A program made the position numbers and the translations under genes. This document shows positions 1-8,265 of a stretch of DNA of 13,330 bases, one piece after another (position 1 is the stretch's first letter; each line of letters opens with the position of its first letter). The stretch comes from CAXRGH01 sp964230195 (GTDB taxonomy: Bacteria > Pseudomonadota > Gammaproteobacteria > Enterobacterales > Alteromonadaceae): assembly GCA_964230195.1 (NCBI GenBank), contig CAXRGH010000199.1:1-13330 (forward strand), in the 5' to 3' direction. The notes beneath the pieces were generated by a model. The model worked only from the letters and a program-made list of their open reading frames with translations. It did no database searches and was not told the origin of the DNA.

Positions 1-461
1 ACATTACCAAAACTGAGTTCTTCTTGCGTCACTGAACAGTCTTCCTCTGCATGAAAGGCTACAATGGGCAAAGCTAAAATCAGCTCATCTTCCACAATTT
101 GTAGAATGTCGATCTCTCCATGGTCATCGACCTCTAACGGATCATAAATCTCCGGTAGCTCTTCTATCTCTGATTCACTCTTAATTGGAGTAAAGCAAAA
201 ATCGATTTGTAGCGGCTGAGCCATTTGTCCACCACAACGTTCGCAAACAAGTGAAGCTGATGTTGATATAGAACCACTAAAGTACGTAAGACCCTGCTCG
301 TCTTTTTTAAACGCAACATTAACGTCCACACGCTCATCACATTCCGCAACGGAATCCACAAACCTCGTCATATCGGATGTCATAAAGACCCCCTGATACT
401 CTGAGCGTTGAACTGCACATTTGTATGGATCTAGCCGTTTTGGTAACTTTACTTTTTGCAT
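1..461 (-). CDS. yceD: YceD (DUF177) 23S rRNA accumulation protein, 3' end cut by window edge
   Basis: Reading from the ATG at 461 the frame stays open for 153 codons to the window edge. It opens MQKVKLPKRLDPYKCAVQR and contains a CERC pair (residues 73-76), the acidic stretch EIYDPLEVDDHGEIDI (about 104-119) and EDELILALPIV (124-134). These match E. coli YceD almost throughout, so only some 20 C-terminal residues should be missing. Family knowledge: DUF177/YceD proteins are small cytosolic proteins needed for normal 23S rRNA accumulation, and yceD usually precedes rpmF (ribosomal protein L32), which would lie just outside the window. The molecular activity is not known. The start is fixed by homology; no Shine-Dalgarno sequence precedes it, and the promoter sits so close that the mRNA may be almost leaderless. 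The gene is divergent from maf. Confidence 0.95.
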   Translation of the reverse strand, partial: MQKVKLPKRLDPYKCAVQRSEYQGVFMTSDMTRFVDSVAECDERVDVNVAFKKDEQGLTYFSGSISTSASLVCERCGGQMAQPLQIDFCFTPIKSESEIEELPEIYDPLEVDDHGEIDILQIVEDELILALPIVAFHAEEDCSVTQEELSFGN

Positions 462-470
462 AGCGGGCGC

Positions 471-499
471 ATAATAGCTGGAGAAGACGGATTAGTCAA
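471..499 (-). promoter_or_regulatory. Sigma-70 promoter of yceD
   Basis: On the minus strand TTGACT (499-494) and TATTAT (476-471) are separated by exactly 17 bp. Each hexamer differs from consensus at one position. The predicted start site is near 464, only about 3 nt before the yceD ATG at 461. The elements are seen directly; promoter activity is inferred. Confidence 0.7.
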
Positions 500-564
500 T
501 TCAATCACGAGCATAAATCCGTTAAACTTCAATAAATTCACAGATATTGGGATCTCGTCAAATA

Positions 565-1152
565 ATGCAGCTTATTCTTGCTTCAACATCCGTCTACCGA
601 AAACAACTTTTGTCGCAAATGGGACTGCAATTTAAGGCCTTATCGCCTGATTGTGACGAGACTCCTCGTGCCAATGAACAACCTGAGCAACTGGTTGAGC
701 GATTGGCTATTGGCAAAGCAAAAAGTCTCATGTCAACTGTTGCTCCTTCATTGATTATTGGTAGCGATCAAGTGGCTTGCTTCCAACAACAAATTATAGG
801 TAAGCCCCACACGAAAGAAAAAGCGATCAAGCAATTGACACTTTTTTCTGGGCAGACAGTCACGTTTCACACTGGTGTGGCTGTAGTCAATTCCGATAAC
901 GGTCACACCCTATCTCGGATATGCCAAACACGGGTTAAATTTCGACAACTCACTCAGCAAGATATTGTGCAATACATTGATATTGAACAGCCATTGGATT
1001 GTGCTGGTAGTTTTAAGAGTGAAGGATTGGGTAATGTACTTTTTGAGGCTGTCTCAGGTAACGATCCAACGGCTCTCATTGGCCTTCCACTCATCACCTT
1101 GTGTGAACTGCTTAGACAGCACAAATACCCTATTCTGTCGTCGATCAAATAA
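565..1152 (+). CDS. yceF: Maf-family nucleotide pyrophosphatase (YceF type, m7GTP pyrophosphatase)
   Basis: A 195-residue protein, the normal length for YceF. The N-terminal MQLILASTSVYRKQLL carries the SxSxxR substrate loop, followed by DETPR (31-35), GSDQV (66-70, with the likely catalytic Asp68), GKP (79-81), GSFKSEG (148-154) and a C-terminal block DPTALIGLPL (167-176). Family knowledge: YceF-subgroup Maf proteins hydrolyse m7GTP to m7GMP and pyrophosphate, cleaning a modified nucleotide from the cytosolic pool. A TTG at 547 would extend the frame by six residues, but homologues begin with the M-x-x-LILASTS motif, so the ATG at 565 is chosen. The ribosome-binding site is weak (GGGA about 12 nt upstream). 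It is divergent from yceD, as in E. coli, and convergent with the kinase gene; the stop codons are only 19 bp apart. Confidence 0.95.
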   Translation: MQLILASTSVYRKQLLSQMGLQFKALSPDCDETPRANEQPEQLVERLAIGKAKSLMSTVAPSLIIGSDQVACFQQQIIGKPHTKEKAIKQLTLFSGQTVTFHTGVAVVNSDNGHTLSRICQTRVKFRQLTQQDIVQYIDIEQPLDCAGSFKSEGLGNVLFEAVSGNDPTALIGLPLITLCELLRQHKYPILSSIK

Positions 1153-1171
1153 ACCCTAGACGCTGTGGTAC

Positions 1172-2491
1172 TCAATTAAATGCTGGCGTATTGAATAGTT
1201 CAATAACAGCTTTAGCGCCTTTTTGATCTCTTCTATTTTTCAACGTCAGGGCACCGCCGTGTTGCTCGATGATATTTCGACTAAACGCAAGGCCAATACC
1301 CTGACCGTCTGATTTTGTGCTGTAAAATGGTACGAACAAGTTGTCTGGATTAACAATTCCAGTGCCGTTATCCACTATCTGGATAATGCTTCTTCGTTGT
1401 TCTTGTTGAAAGCTTAAGTGCACAATGGACCCCGAACTTGAGGCTTCAATTGCATTTTTAACAAGGTTAATGATCACTTGTTGTAACAAAGTATTGTCAG
1501 CATAAACCTGCAGGCCAGGTGCGAACGGCTCAATAATAATCGTTGCGTCGGGAAAAAGCGGGGGTATGTTATGTAATAGCGTTTCCACTGATATCACCGA
1601 TTTATTCAGTGCCAAGGTTTGTCCAAGATGTCTATATTGCTTAACAAAATCCTGTAACACAGTACTTCGTTCGGCTACGGTTCGCAATGCATGTAATGCC
1701 GGGGCTGATAATGATTCGCGTCCCAGTTCAATTTCTTCGACCAGTGTCTGTGTGAGTGACCCAATGGGCGTGAGCGAATTACGGATTTCATGACTTAATA
1801 CCCTGATAATTTGTTGCCATGAAACCTCCTGCGTATGACGAAGCACTTTTGCGATATCGGTCATGATAACTAAGTGATAACGTTGGTCATGGTCTTTAAA
1901 CTGACTATGACGTAATTGCCATTGGGCTTGATTTTCTTGGTCACTAAATTGCCATTGATTATTGTTCGTGTGACGAAAACCAAGACTGATACAATTCTGC
2001 CCTTTAACCGACTCCCACGGTTGACCAAAAAATTCACTGAATGATGCATTTGCATGACTCAGTTGAAACTTTTCATTGAACACAACAATCGGTGTGTTGA
2101 GTTGTTCAATCAGCCGATAGATAAGAAACATATTCTCGTCGTATCGACTTTTACGATTTTGGAGCTCGTCCCGCAATCGACCGCTCTCTTGAAATAATTG
2201 ATGGATAATTCCGCTTGAAAACCCACTCTTAGCTTGCAAACTATAATCTTCTAATCTGATGGCCTCAACCATATTGGTCATTCGATAGAATGGTGAGACT
2301 AGTCGCTGGTAAAACTTAGTAGCCAAAATACAATAGATCGGAAGCAGCAAAGCGAAGACGCTAACTATGATCAACACTGACATATCATAAGCAAACAATA
2401 ATGCCAGTATTAGTATTGCTAAAACAATGCCTACAGAGGCTAGCTGCAGTTTTAACAAGGTTTCGAGGCTATTGTTTTGCTTTGATACCAT
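1172..2491 (-). CDS. Membrane sensor histidine kinase, NtrB/NtrY-like with PAS domain
   Basis: A 439-residue protein. Two hydrophobic helices (about 16-35 and 38-58) are separated by only a few residues, so there is essentially no periplasmic sensor domain. A short HAMP-like linker (about 60-110) and a PAS-like domain (about 120-215) follow. The HisKA core contains LSHEIRNSLTPI, with phospho-acceptor His234 and an ExxN phosphatase motif. The HATPase_c part shows the N box NLVKNAIEA (342-350), DNGTGI (374-379) and GQGIGL (396-401). All catalytic boxes are intact. It should phosphorylate the sigma-54 regulator encoded immediately upstream. The frame is open to an ATG at 2518, but the ATG at 2491 has a GGA just upstream and gives a normal N-terminus. 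Either start overlaps the regulator gene (23 bp with the chosen start), implying translational coupling. The signal is unknown; it may be membrane state or the exporter itself. Confidence 0.9.
   Translation of the reverse strand: MVSKQNNSLETLLKLQLASVGIVLAILILALLFAYDMSVLIIVSVFALLLPIYCILATKFYQRLVSPFYRMTNMVEAIRLEDYSLQAKSGFSSGIIHQLFQESGRLRDELQNRKSRYDENMFLIYRLIEQLNTPIVVFNEKFQLSHANASFSEFFGQPWESVKGQNCISLGFRHTNNNQWQFSDQENQAQWQLRHSQFKDHDQRYHLVIMTDIAKVLRHTQEVSWQQIIRVLSHEIRNSLTPIGSLTQTLVEEIELGRESLSAPALHALRTVAERSTVLQDFVKQYRHLGQTLALNKSVISVETLLHNIPPLFPDATIIIEPFAPGLQVYADNTLLQQVIINLVKNAIEASSSGSIVHLSFQQEQRRSIIQIVDNGTGIVNPDNLFVPFYSTKSDGQGIGLAFSRNIIEQHGGALTLKNRRDQKGAKAVIELFNTPAFN
1185..1224 (+). terminator. Possible intrinsic terminator for maf, inside the 3' end of the kinase gene
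   Basis: A perfect 7-bp inverted repeat, TATTGAA / TTCAATA with a 3-nt loop (1189-1205), is bracketed by GGCG (1185-1188) and CGCC (1216-1219) and followed by five T (1220-1224). The stem would be asymmetric, with a bulge of about 10 nt, and mostly A-U, so it is weak. It lies about 33 bp past the maf stop, in sequence that also codes for the kinase C-terminus. Confidence 0.3.
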
Positions 2492-3821
2492 ATTTTTCCA
2501 TTCTTCGGTACATTGCACTTAAGCTAATTTCTAATGTTTCTGCAGCATCAGCCGTCTGACCATTTGCATGTATTAGCGCCTGTTTAATCAGGTTCATTTC
2601 AGCTTGCTCTAGTGTCATCATCGGCAGTTCCCCGTTGGTTGTCGGGGCTTGCACAGACAGGTTTTGAGAGGTAATCACTTGCGACTTACAAAAAAGCACA
2701 GCCCTCTCGATTACATGGCTTAACTCTCTTATATTGCCCGGCCACTGGTAACCTAATAAATGATCAATGGCTTGCGGCTCTAACCTTAGCCCGGTTTTAC
2801 CATATTTACTCCCGTGGCGCTGAATAAAATGCTCGGCGAGTGGAACAATATCCTCCTTGCGTTCATGCAAGCTCAATACACGGATTTCAACAGTATTTAG
2901 GCGATAGTACAGATCCTGACGAAACTGATTGTCCGCGATTTGTTGGCCGAAATCACAATTGCTCGCGCTGATCAGTCGAACGTCTGCATGTTGTGTTTTG
3001 CTTGAACCGACCTTCTCATACTCACGAGTCTCAAGCACCCGCAAGAGCTTTGCTTGTTGTGATAATGGAATAGCACCAATTTCATCCAAAAATAGTGTTC
3101 CAGCTTCTGCAAGTTCGAAGCGCCCGATGCGGTTTTCTTTGGCGTCCGTAAATGCTCCCTTGGTATGACCGAACAGTTCGCTCTCAAACAAATTCTCTGG
3201 AATAGCACCCATATTGACCGAAACAAAATTTTCATTTTGTCTTGGAGACTGGTTGTGAATATATTGCGCTATGCTGCTCTTCCCTGTTCCATTTTCACCG
3301 GTGAGCAAAATCGTTGCGTCTGTATTTGCGACGCTATCAATCTGGTCAAACAATTCAGCCATAGCCTGCGAGCGCCAAATGAGTTCGTTAGATGTCTGCA
3401 AATCCTTATTGAGCTGATTGAGTTTTTGGTTTTTGTGTGCAAGATCTCCTATCTCGAGTTGCTGTGCCACAACTTGCAAAAGTCGATTGTTGTCCCAAGG
3501 CTTCTCAATAAAATCTTTCGCCCCCAACTTCATGGCCTCTACAGCAATTCCGACCGTCGGCCATGCTGTCATAATCACCACGGGAATGGACATTTCTTGC
3601 TCGGAAAGCGCCTTAAGAAATTCGAGTCCTTCTTGACCTGAGGTGGTATCTTGATTGAAATTCATATCAAGAAGGATTAGGTCAGGTGACACTCGACGAA
3701 TCGCTTCCATTGCAACCGATGGATGATCAATTTCATCTAGCTGATAGCCATTGCGGGAAAGTAAGAAGTGCGCTGATATACGCACATCTCGGTCATCATC
3801 AATTATGAGTATTCGTTTCAT
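2469..3821 (-). CDS. Sigma-54-dependent response regulator, NtrC family
   Basis: A 450-residue protein with complete NtrC architecture. The receiver domain (1-120) has the acidic pocket DDD (8-10), phospho-acceptor Asp52 in LLDMNF, Thr85 and Lys107. The AAA+ sigma-54 interaction domain (about 145-380) has Walker A GENGTGKS (175-182), Walker B TLFLDE (242-247) and FRQDLYYRL (300-308) in the sensor/arginine-finger region. A Fis-type helix-turn-helix occupies about 404-441. The sigma-54 contact loop reads GAFTDA (222-227) instead of the textbook GAFTGA. I recall the Asp variant in other members of this gammaproteobacterial subgroup, so it need not be inactive. The ATG directly follows the permease stop (TAGATG), and the 3' end overlaps the kinase gene. 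It probably activates the exporter operon to which it belongs, from the candidate sites upstream of the adaptor gene. Confidence 0.93.
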   Translation of the reverse strand: MKRILIIDDDRDVRISAHFLLSRNGYQLDEIDHPSVAMEAIRRVSPDLILLDMNFNQDTTSGQEGLEFLKALSEQEMSIPVVIMTAWPTVGIAVEAMKLGAKDFIEKPWDNNRLLQVVAQQLEIGDLAHKNQKLNQLNKDLQTSNELIWRSQAMAELFDQIDSVANTDATILLTGENGTGKSSIAQYIHNQSPRQNENFVSVNMGAIPENLFESELFGHTKGAFTDAKENRIGRFELAEAGTLFLDEIGAIPLSQQAKLLRVLETREYEKVGSSKTQHADVRLISASNCDFGQQIADNQFRQDLYYRLNTVEIRVLSLHERKEDIVPLAEHFIQRHGSKYGKTGLRLEPQAIDHLLGYQWPGNIRELSHVIERAVLFCKSQVITSQNLSVQAPTTNGELPMMTLEQAEMNLIKQALIHANGQTADAAETLEISLSAMYRRMEKYGIKAKQ

Positions 3822-6254
3822 CTATTCATATCTCAGTGCTTGGATTGGATCATTAAGCACAATATTCCTGATAGGGATATAACTCGCCAGTAATGCAACG
3901 ATAACCATGACAACCGTTGAAAGTGTAATGGATAACATCTCCGGTTCAACAATGCTGTCTAGTGTGTGACGTCCGATGCCATAAATCAAGAGAAAGAGTA
4001 ACACACTGCTCACAATTCCAATGCTGATGGGCTTTAAATTATCTCTTAAAACCATGGCTATGATGGTGTGGGTTTTCGCTCCTAAAGACAAACGCACACC
4101 AAGCTCATAGCGGCGCATTTGGGTTGAGTAATTCAAAACCCCGTAGATCCCTGCTCCAGCTAGCATTAAGGCTAATAAACTTAGCCCGAATACAAACCAA
4201 GCGACGAGTCTATGTTTAAATAATAATGACTGGTATATGTCCTCGAGAGAAGTGAAGTCTTTGACATAGACACCAGGAGCAACCCTATCAACCACCGCAC
4301 TTAACTGATTTTTTGTGAGGCTTGTATGTGGGGTTTGCTTCAAGATTAAACGCACTTTCCACGTGGCATAGGGTAAGTAGACTTTAACTCCGTTGCTTTC
4401 ATTAGAGCGAAACGGATTGAAGATATCCCCTACTACACCAACAATTTTCAATGGAACGTTACCAGCTGTTTTTATGCTTCTTCCTACAACGTTGACATCA
4501 CCAAATATCGCCTTCGCTGCGCTCTCGCTAAGCAGTATTTCGCCACTAGGTTGATCTGCGCTTTTACCGAAAGATTCCTCAAAAGTTCTTCCGTAGAGTA
4601 AAGGTAAACTAATGACATCAAAATAGTTCGCATCAACCCGATTAATTTGAAATGCGCCTATATCATTTCCATTCTCGTCAAGCATCGACATTGCAAAACT
4701 ACCCACACGTATGGGTGGGATAATTGCACGCGACACATCTTCCACTTCGGGAAGCATTTTTATCTCTTCTGCTAACGCCGTTAACAATGCCGCTTGCTCT
4801 TCACTTTCTGGATACTTGTTGCCAAGTTCCAACTCAAAGGTCATGACTCCATCACGAGAGAACCCTAATGGATGTGCGATGGTGTCGAGAGATTGTTTCA
4901 TCACCATGGAGGTTCCAATCAACATTAAACTCGTTAACGTTACTTGCACTACCACTAGAATGTTTCGGCTACGTGGGCTAATTTGTAGACCTGAACCTTT
5001 ACCACTACTCTGTAGTTGCTCTTTTAATTGGCTGTAATTCAATATCTTGAAGGAAAGTAAACTGAAAATTAAAGCCAGTAATAAGGATAAACTCAGCGCA
5101 AAGGCTATTGTGATGTTGTCGATACTAAGTTCAGTTAACCGAGGTAACTGAGTGGCAGCTAGGTTTCGAAGTAACACGAAGCACCAAGCACATATTATTA
5201 GGCCAAGTCCCATAGCGATAACAGTGAGTAGTATACTTTCAGCAAATAGACTGGAAAAAATGTGTTTAGGCTTTGCGCCGAGGGCAGCTTGAATGGCCAA
5301 GGTTCTACTCTTTTCTATCGCACGTGATAAAAACAGATTCACAATATTACCGCAGGCAATCAATAACAATGCTGCTGCTCCAAAAAACAACAGGTATCCA
5401 ATTGTTCGCTTGTCACCAATTACCGCGTCGTGAAGTGGCTGTGTTTTTATGCTTACGGATGACTCGTTAAAATATCGGTCGGTGGCGATAAACGACTGAA
5501 ACTGATTTTCTAAAATGGTTGTTAATTGACTCTCGACTTTCAGCGCACTTTGACTGTCCGGTAGCTTTGCAATGGACGCCAGTGTGCTAAAGGAATTATT
5601 CCAATTTTCTGATGGTAATGGCGAATAGCCCCATGGCAACCATAGCTGAGGACTATCCAACACAGGAATAGGTCGATACTCAACGAAATTCTGCTGTAAC
5701 ACACCGATGATCTTGAACTGAACATCGCCAATTTGTAACGTCTGACCGACAATATCCTCAGCTTTATTGAACCAATTAACCCAAGCGTCAAAGTTAATAA
5801 CGACTTCTGGGATTTTACTTGTTAATTCATGTTTGCTAGTGAAACCAGCACCGTGAATGTATTTCGCCCCCAAGAGCGTAAAATATTCATGAGTAACGTA
5901 TGCAATGGGTAGATTGGGCTGTTTGGCATGGTCAGTTAACATACCTTGCCCCTGATACATTAAAGCTTGTGATGACAGTGACTGCTGTTTTTTGTACAAA
6001 TCATTCAGGGCGACTGGTGTATTGTATTCGTGTAGCCTACCCGATGGCTTGTGTTCAACTTCAACCCATAAATTAACGAGTCTGTCAGACTCTGGATATG
6101 GCAACGGCTTGGCTAGAAGCAGGTAGTTTAAGTTAAAGGTGGCAATTAACATTCCCATTGTTAAGCCAAGTGTCAAAATGACGGTAACGCTGAACTGAAG
6201 TTTAGACAACAGTAGTTGTGAACTTTGAACTACTTCAGTGAAGAACCGTTTCAT
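3822..6254 (-). CDS. ABC exporter permease with duplicated MacB/FtsX modules (ADOP-like)
   Basis: 810 residues, about twice the size of one FtsX/LolC-type permease, in two homologous halves. Half one: TM about 21-47, periplasmic MacB-like domain about 48-283, then TMs about 284-310, 335-362 and 381-402. Half two: TM about 430-452, periplasmic domain about 453-680, then TMs about 681-707, 742-765 and 774-796. Each half has the cytosolic coupling sequence typical of FtsX domains (ALGAKPKHIF at 324-333; SLGAKTHTII at 723-732), and the chain ends in DPIQALRYE. MacB carries its ATPase and one such module and works as a dimer. Here one chain supplies both modules and the ATPase is separate, so this is a pseudo-dimeric version. 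Family role: mechanotransmission in the inner membrane, driving periplasmic substrate outward through an adaptor and an outer-membrane channel. It begins in an ATGA overlap with the ATPase gene. The substrate cannot be told from sequence. Confidence 0.9.
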   Translation of the reverse strand: MKRFFTEVVQSSQLLLSKLQFSVTVILTLGLTMGMLIATFNLNYLLLAKPLPYPESDRLVNLWVEVEHKPSGRLHEYNTPVALNDLYKKQQSLSSQALMYQGQGMLTDHAKQPNLPIAYVTHEYFTLLGAKYIHGAGFTSKHELTSKIPEVVINFDAWVNWFNKAEDIVGQTLQIGDVQFKIIGVLQQNFVEYRPIPVLDSPQLWLPWGYSPLPSENWNNSFSTLASIAKLPDSQSALKVESQLTTILENQFQSFIATDRYFNESSVSIKTQPLHDAVIGDKRTIGYLLFFGAAALLLIACGNIVNLFLSRAIEKSRTLAIQAALGAKPKHIFSSLFAESILLTVIAMGLGLIICAWCFVLLRNLAATQLPRLTELSIDNITIAFALSLSLLLALIFSLLSFKILNYSQLKEQLQSSGKGSGLQISPRSRNILVVVQVTLTSLMLIGTSMVMKQSLDTIAHPLGFSRDGVMTFELELGNKYPESEEQAALLTALAEEIKMLPEVEDVSRAIIPPIRVGSFAMSMLDENGNDIGAFQINRVDANYFDVISLPLLYGRTFEESFGKSADQPSGEILLSESAAKAIFGDVNVVGRSIKTAGNVPLKIVGVVGDIFNPFRSNESNGVKVYLPYATWKVRLILKQTPHTSLTKNQLSAVVDRVAPGVYVKDFTSLEDIYQSLLFKHRLVAWFVFGLSLLALMLAGAGIYGVLNYSTQMRRYELGVRLSLGAKTHTIIAMVLRDNLKPISIGIVSSVLLFLLIYGIGRHTLDSIVEPEMLSITLSTVVMVIVALLASYIPIRNIVLNDPIQALRYE

Positions 6255-6973
6255 ACAGCCTCCAAAATAGTTGGAGTATCAAGAATTTTACCATCCAACA
6301 GGTGCAATTGACGACGCGCCATATTCGCGTAGCGCGGGTCATGGGTGACCATGCAAATGGTTGTTCCTCTGCGATTAAGATCATCAAGCATATCCATTAC
6401 CGCGTCACCATTTTTAGAGTCGAGGTTACCCGTAGGTTCATCTACCAATAAAATCGATGGCTTAACCACGAGTGCTCGAGCACTCGCGATACGTTGTTGC
6501 TGTCCCCCTGACAACTGATTAGGTTTATGGCTCTGACGATGAGTCATATTTACCAGTGCTAATGCTTCTATCACACGTTGTCTTATCTCTTCCGAACTCA
6601 TGGCAGTGTCTCGGTAGCTCAATGGAAGTGCAACATTGTCAAAGACACTTAATTGATCAATTAAGTTAAACGCTTGGAAAATAAATCCAATTTTCTGGTT
6701 TCGGATTGAGGCCTTTTGATTCGTTGTCATGTGGCTGACATCAACACCGTCAATCATATATTTCCCCTCAGTGGGACTATCCAGCAACCCTAAAATTGAT
6801 AATAGACTTGATTTACCACAACCTGACGGGCCAGAAATAGCAATATAGTCACCTTGATTGATGGTTAAGTTAATCCCCCTCAATGCATGAGTTTCGATTT
6901 CTTCGGTTAGAAATACTCGCTTTATATCAGTCATTTGCACGACTGGCTTTGTGTTTTGAGTTTGAATTGACAT
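6251..6973 (-). CDS. ABC exporter ATP-binding protein, MacB/LolD/FtsE type
   Basis: 240 residues, the usual size of a stand-alone ATPase of this class. Visible motifs are Walker A GPSGCGKSS (48-56), Q-loop Gln100 in FIFQAFNL, the ABC signature LSGGQQQR (154-161), Walker B ILLVDEP (174-180) followed by TGNLDS, and the switch His211 in MVTHD. All nucleotide-binding residues are present. It should dimerise on the cytosolic face of the double-FtsX permease and power it by ATP hydrolysis. The start at 6973 is well supported by AAGGAA ending about 6 nt upstream, 10 bp after the adaptor stop; the stop overlaps the permease ATG by 4 bp. Confidence 0.95.
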   Translation of the reverse strand: MSIQTQNTKPVVQMTDIKRVFLTEEIETHALRGINLTINQGDYIAISGPSGCGKSSLLSILGLLDSPTEGKYMIDGVDVSHMTTNQKASIRNQKIGFIFQAFNLIDQLSVFDNVALPLSYRDTAMSSEEIRQRVIEALALVNMTHRQSHKPNQLSGGQQQRIASARALVVKPSILLVDEPTGNLDSKNGDAVMDMLDDLNRRGTTICMVTHDPRYANMARRQLHLLDGKILDTPTILEAV

Positions 6974-6983
6974 GTTAGATTCC

Positions 6984-8228
6984 TTACTGTGTCAACATAA
7001 TATACTGATGGTGCAACCACTGTGAAGTGTCAGACAAAATGATTTCATCTGATGCAGTGACTCCGCCTAAAATTTGAATATACTTGCCAGACTTTTCTCC
7101 AAACTGAATATCCGTTAACGTCGCCGTATTGTCACCGCGATTCATTACAAATAATCGTTGTTGAGAATTTGCGGTGACTCGAATAGGCGTGTCAACAAAT
7201 AGCGTATTTTGGAGTGTACCAATGGTAATTTCCGCCTCTACATTCATCTCCGGTCTTACCGAGGACGGTAATTTTTCCGATAAATAAATTTCAACCTGTG
7301 TTGTGCCATTATTCACCCCAGGTTCAATTCGTTTAACCTCACCTTTTAGTGAATGTTCGCGAACTCTAATGACTGTTTGCTGCCCGATAGCGACTTTACC
7401 GATATGCACTTGCGAAATATCCACCAGAGCCACTAATTCATTAACGCTCCCTACTAACGCTAATTCGTTTCCAGGTTGAACAGTTTGCCCCAAGGTCACG
7501 GGTAAACGTTTTAATACTCCATGACTGCCCGCACGAACAGCCAATTGCTCGACTCGGCGTTCAAGGATCTGTAACTCTCCCTCATTTTGGAGAATTAATT
7601 CGTTTTGGATATTTTGAGCCTCAGAATGAACCAGCACCAATTGTTCAAGTCGACGCTGCTCAATGGCAAATCGCTCTTGAAACTGCTGCGCATCTAATTT
7701 AGCTCGCTCTAATTCAAGCTGCGAAACAACTCCCTGCCCTAATAATTTAATTTTTGCTGACAGTTCAAGCTCCGAGGATTTAAGTTGAGCGTTTAAACTT
7801 GCAAGTTCCCCTTGAAGAGCCAGCAATTCACGCTGTTGATAAAGCTTGATTTGACGAAGATTCGCTCGTTGACGCTCAACCTCGAACCGTTGACTCACCA
7901 AACTTTGCTGCAAAGTGGGATTAGAGAGGCGTAAGATAATGTCATCCGCCGAAACATCAGCGCCGGGTTTGAGAAGAATTTCCTCAACAACGGCCTGTTC
8001 TTGAGCAGTAATCAGTCGTTGATGACTTGATTGCAAAATCCCGAAACCTTCAACAAAGTGGATTAGATCGCCACGCTGTACATGACTTGACCAGACATCC
8101 GCTAACTTTACCTTTGCCGAAACAGGCTGTTTGAGGAACAGGACTGCTATTGCAACGACAACGGTCAATCCAACAAAGGTAAGAATTGTTTTATTATGTG
8201 TTTTTCTTTTAATGCGTTTGATATCCAT
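6984..8228 (-). CDS. Periplasmic adaptor (membrane fusion protein), HlyD/MacA type
   Basis: 414 residues from the ATG at 8228. A basic N-terminus (MDIKRIKRKTHNK) precedes one membrane helix (about 14-32). The rest is periplasmic: two lipoyl half-motifs (about 70-103 and 229-262), separated by a long Gln/Glu/Leu-rich coiled-coil hairpin (about 104-226), then a beta-barrel (about 264-335, with the RPEMNVEAEI strand) and a membrane-proximal domain to the end. No lipobox is seen, so it is probably anchored by its N-terminal helix. It should bridge the permease to a TolC-like outer-membrane channel, which is not encoded here. A TTG at 8297 would add 23 residues, but that extension contains the candidate sigma-54 promoter and does not look like a signal sequence, so 8228 is preferred. 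The ribosome-binding site is weak (AAGG about 12 nt upstream). First gene of the five-gene operon. Confidence 0.9.
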   Translation of the reverse strand: MDIKRIKRKTHNKTILTFVGLTVVVAIAVLFLKQPVSAKVKLADVWSSHVQRGDLIHFVEGFGILQSSHQRLITAQEQAVVEEILLKPGADVSADDIILRLSNPTLQQSLVSQRFEVERQRANLRQIKLYQQRELLALQGELASLNAQLKSSELELSAKIKLLGQGVVSQLELERAKLDAQQFQERFAIEQRRLEQLVLVHSEAQNIQNELILQNEGELQILERRVEQLAVRAGSHGVLKRLPVTLGQTVQPGNELALVGSVNELVALVDISQVHIGKVAIGQQTVIRVREHSLKGEVKRIEPGVNNGTTQVEIYLSEKLPSSVRPEMNVEAEITIGTLQNTLFVDTPIRVTANSQQRLFVMNRGDNTATLTDIQFGEKSGKYIQILGGVTASDEIILSDTSQWLHHQYIMLTQ

Positions 8229-8265
8229 GAACGTAACGTGCCTTTTGTTTCTCTCTATATGACAA

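Noticed and set aside
547..564. TTG start giving maf six extra residues
   Set aside because: Family members begin at the M-x-x-LILAS motif, and the extension has no better ribosome-binding site.
3165..3641. 158-codon plus-strand frame antisense to the response regulator
   Set aside because: The opposite strand carries an intact NtrC-family gene with all its motifs, and this frame shows no domain of its own.
8232..8243. GGCACG just upstream of the adaptor ATG as a sigma-54 -24 element
   Set aside because: No TTGC-type -12 element follows at the correct spacing, and the start site would fall inside the coding region.
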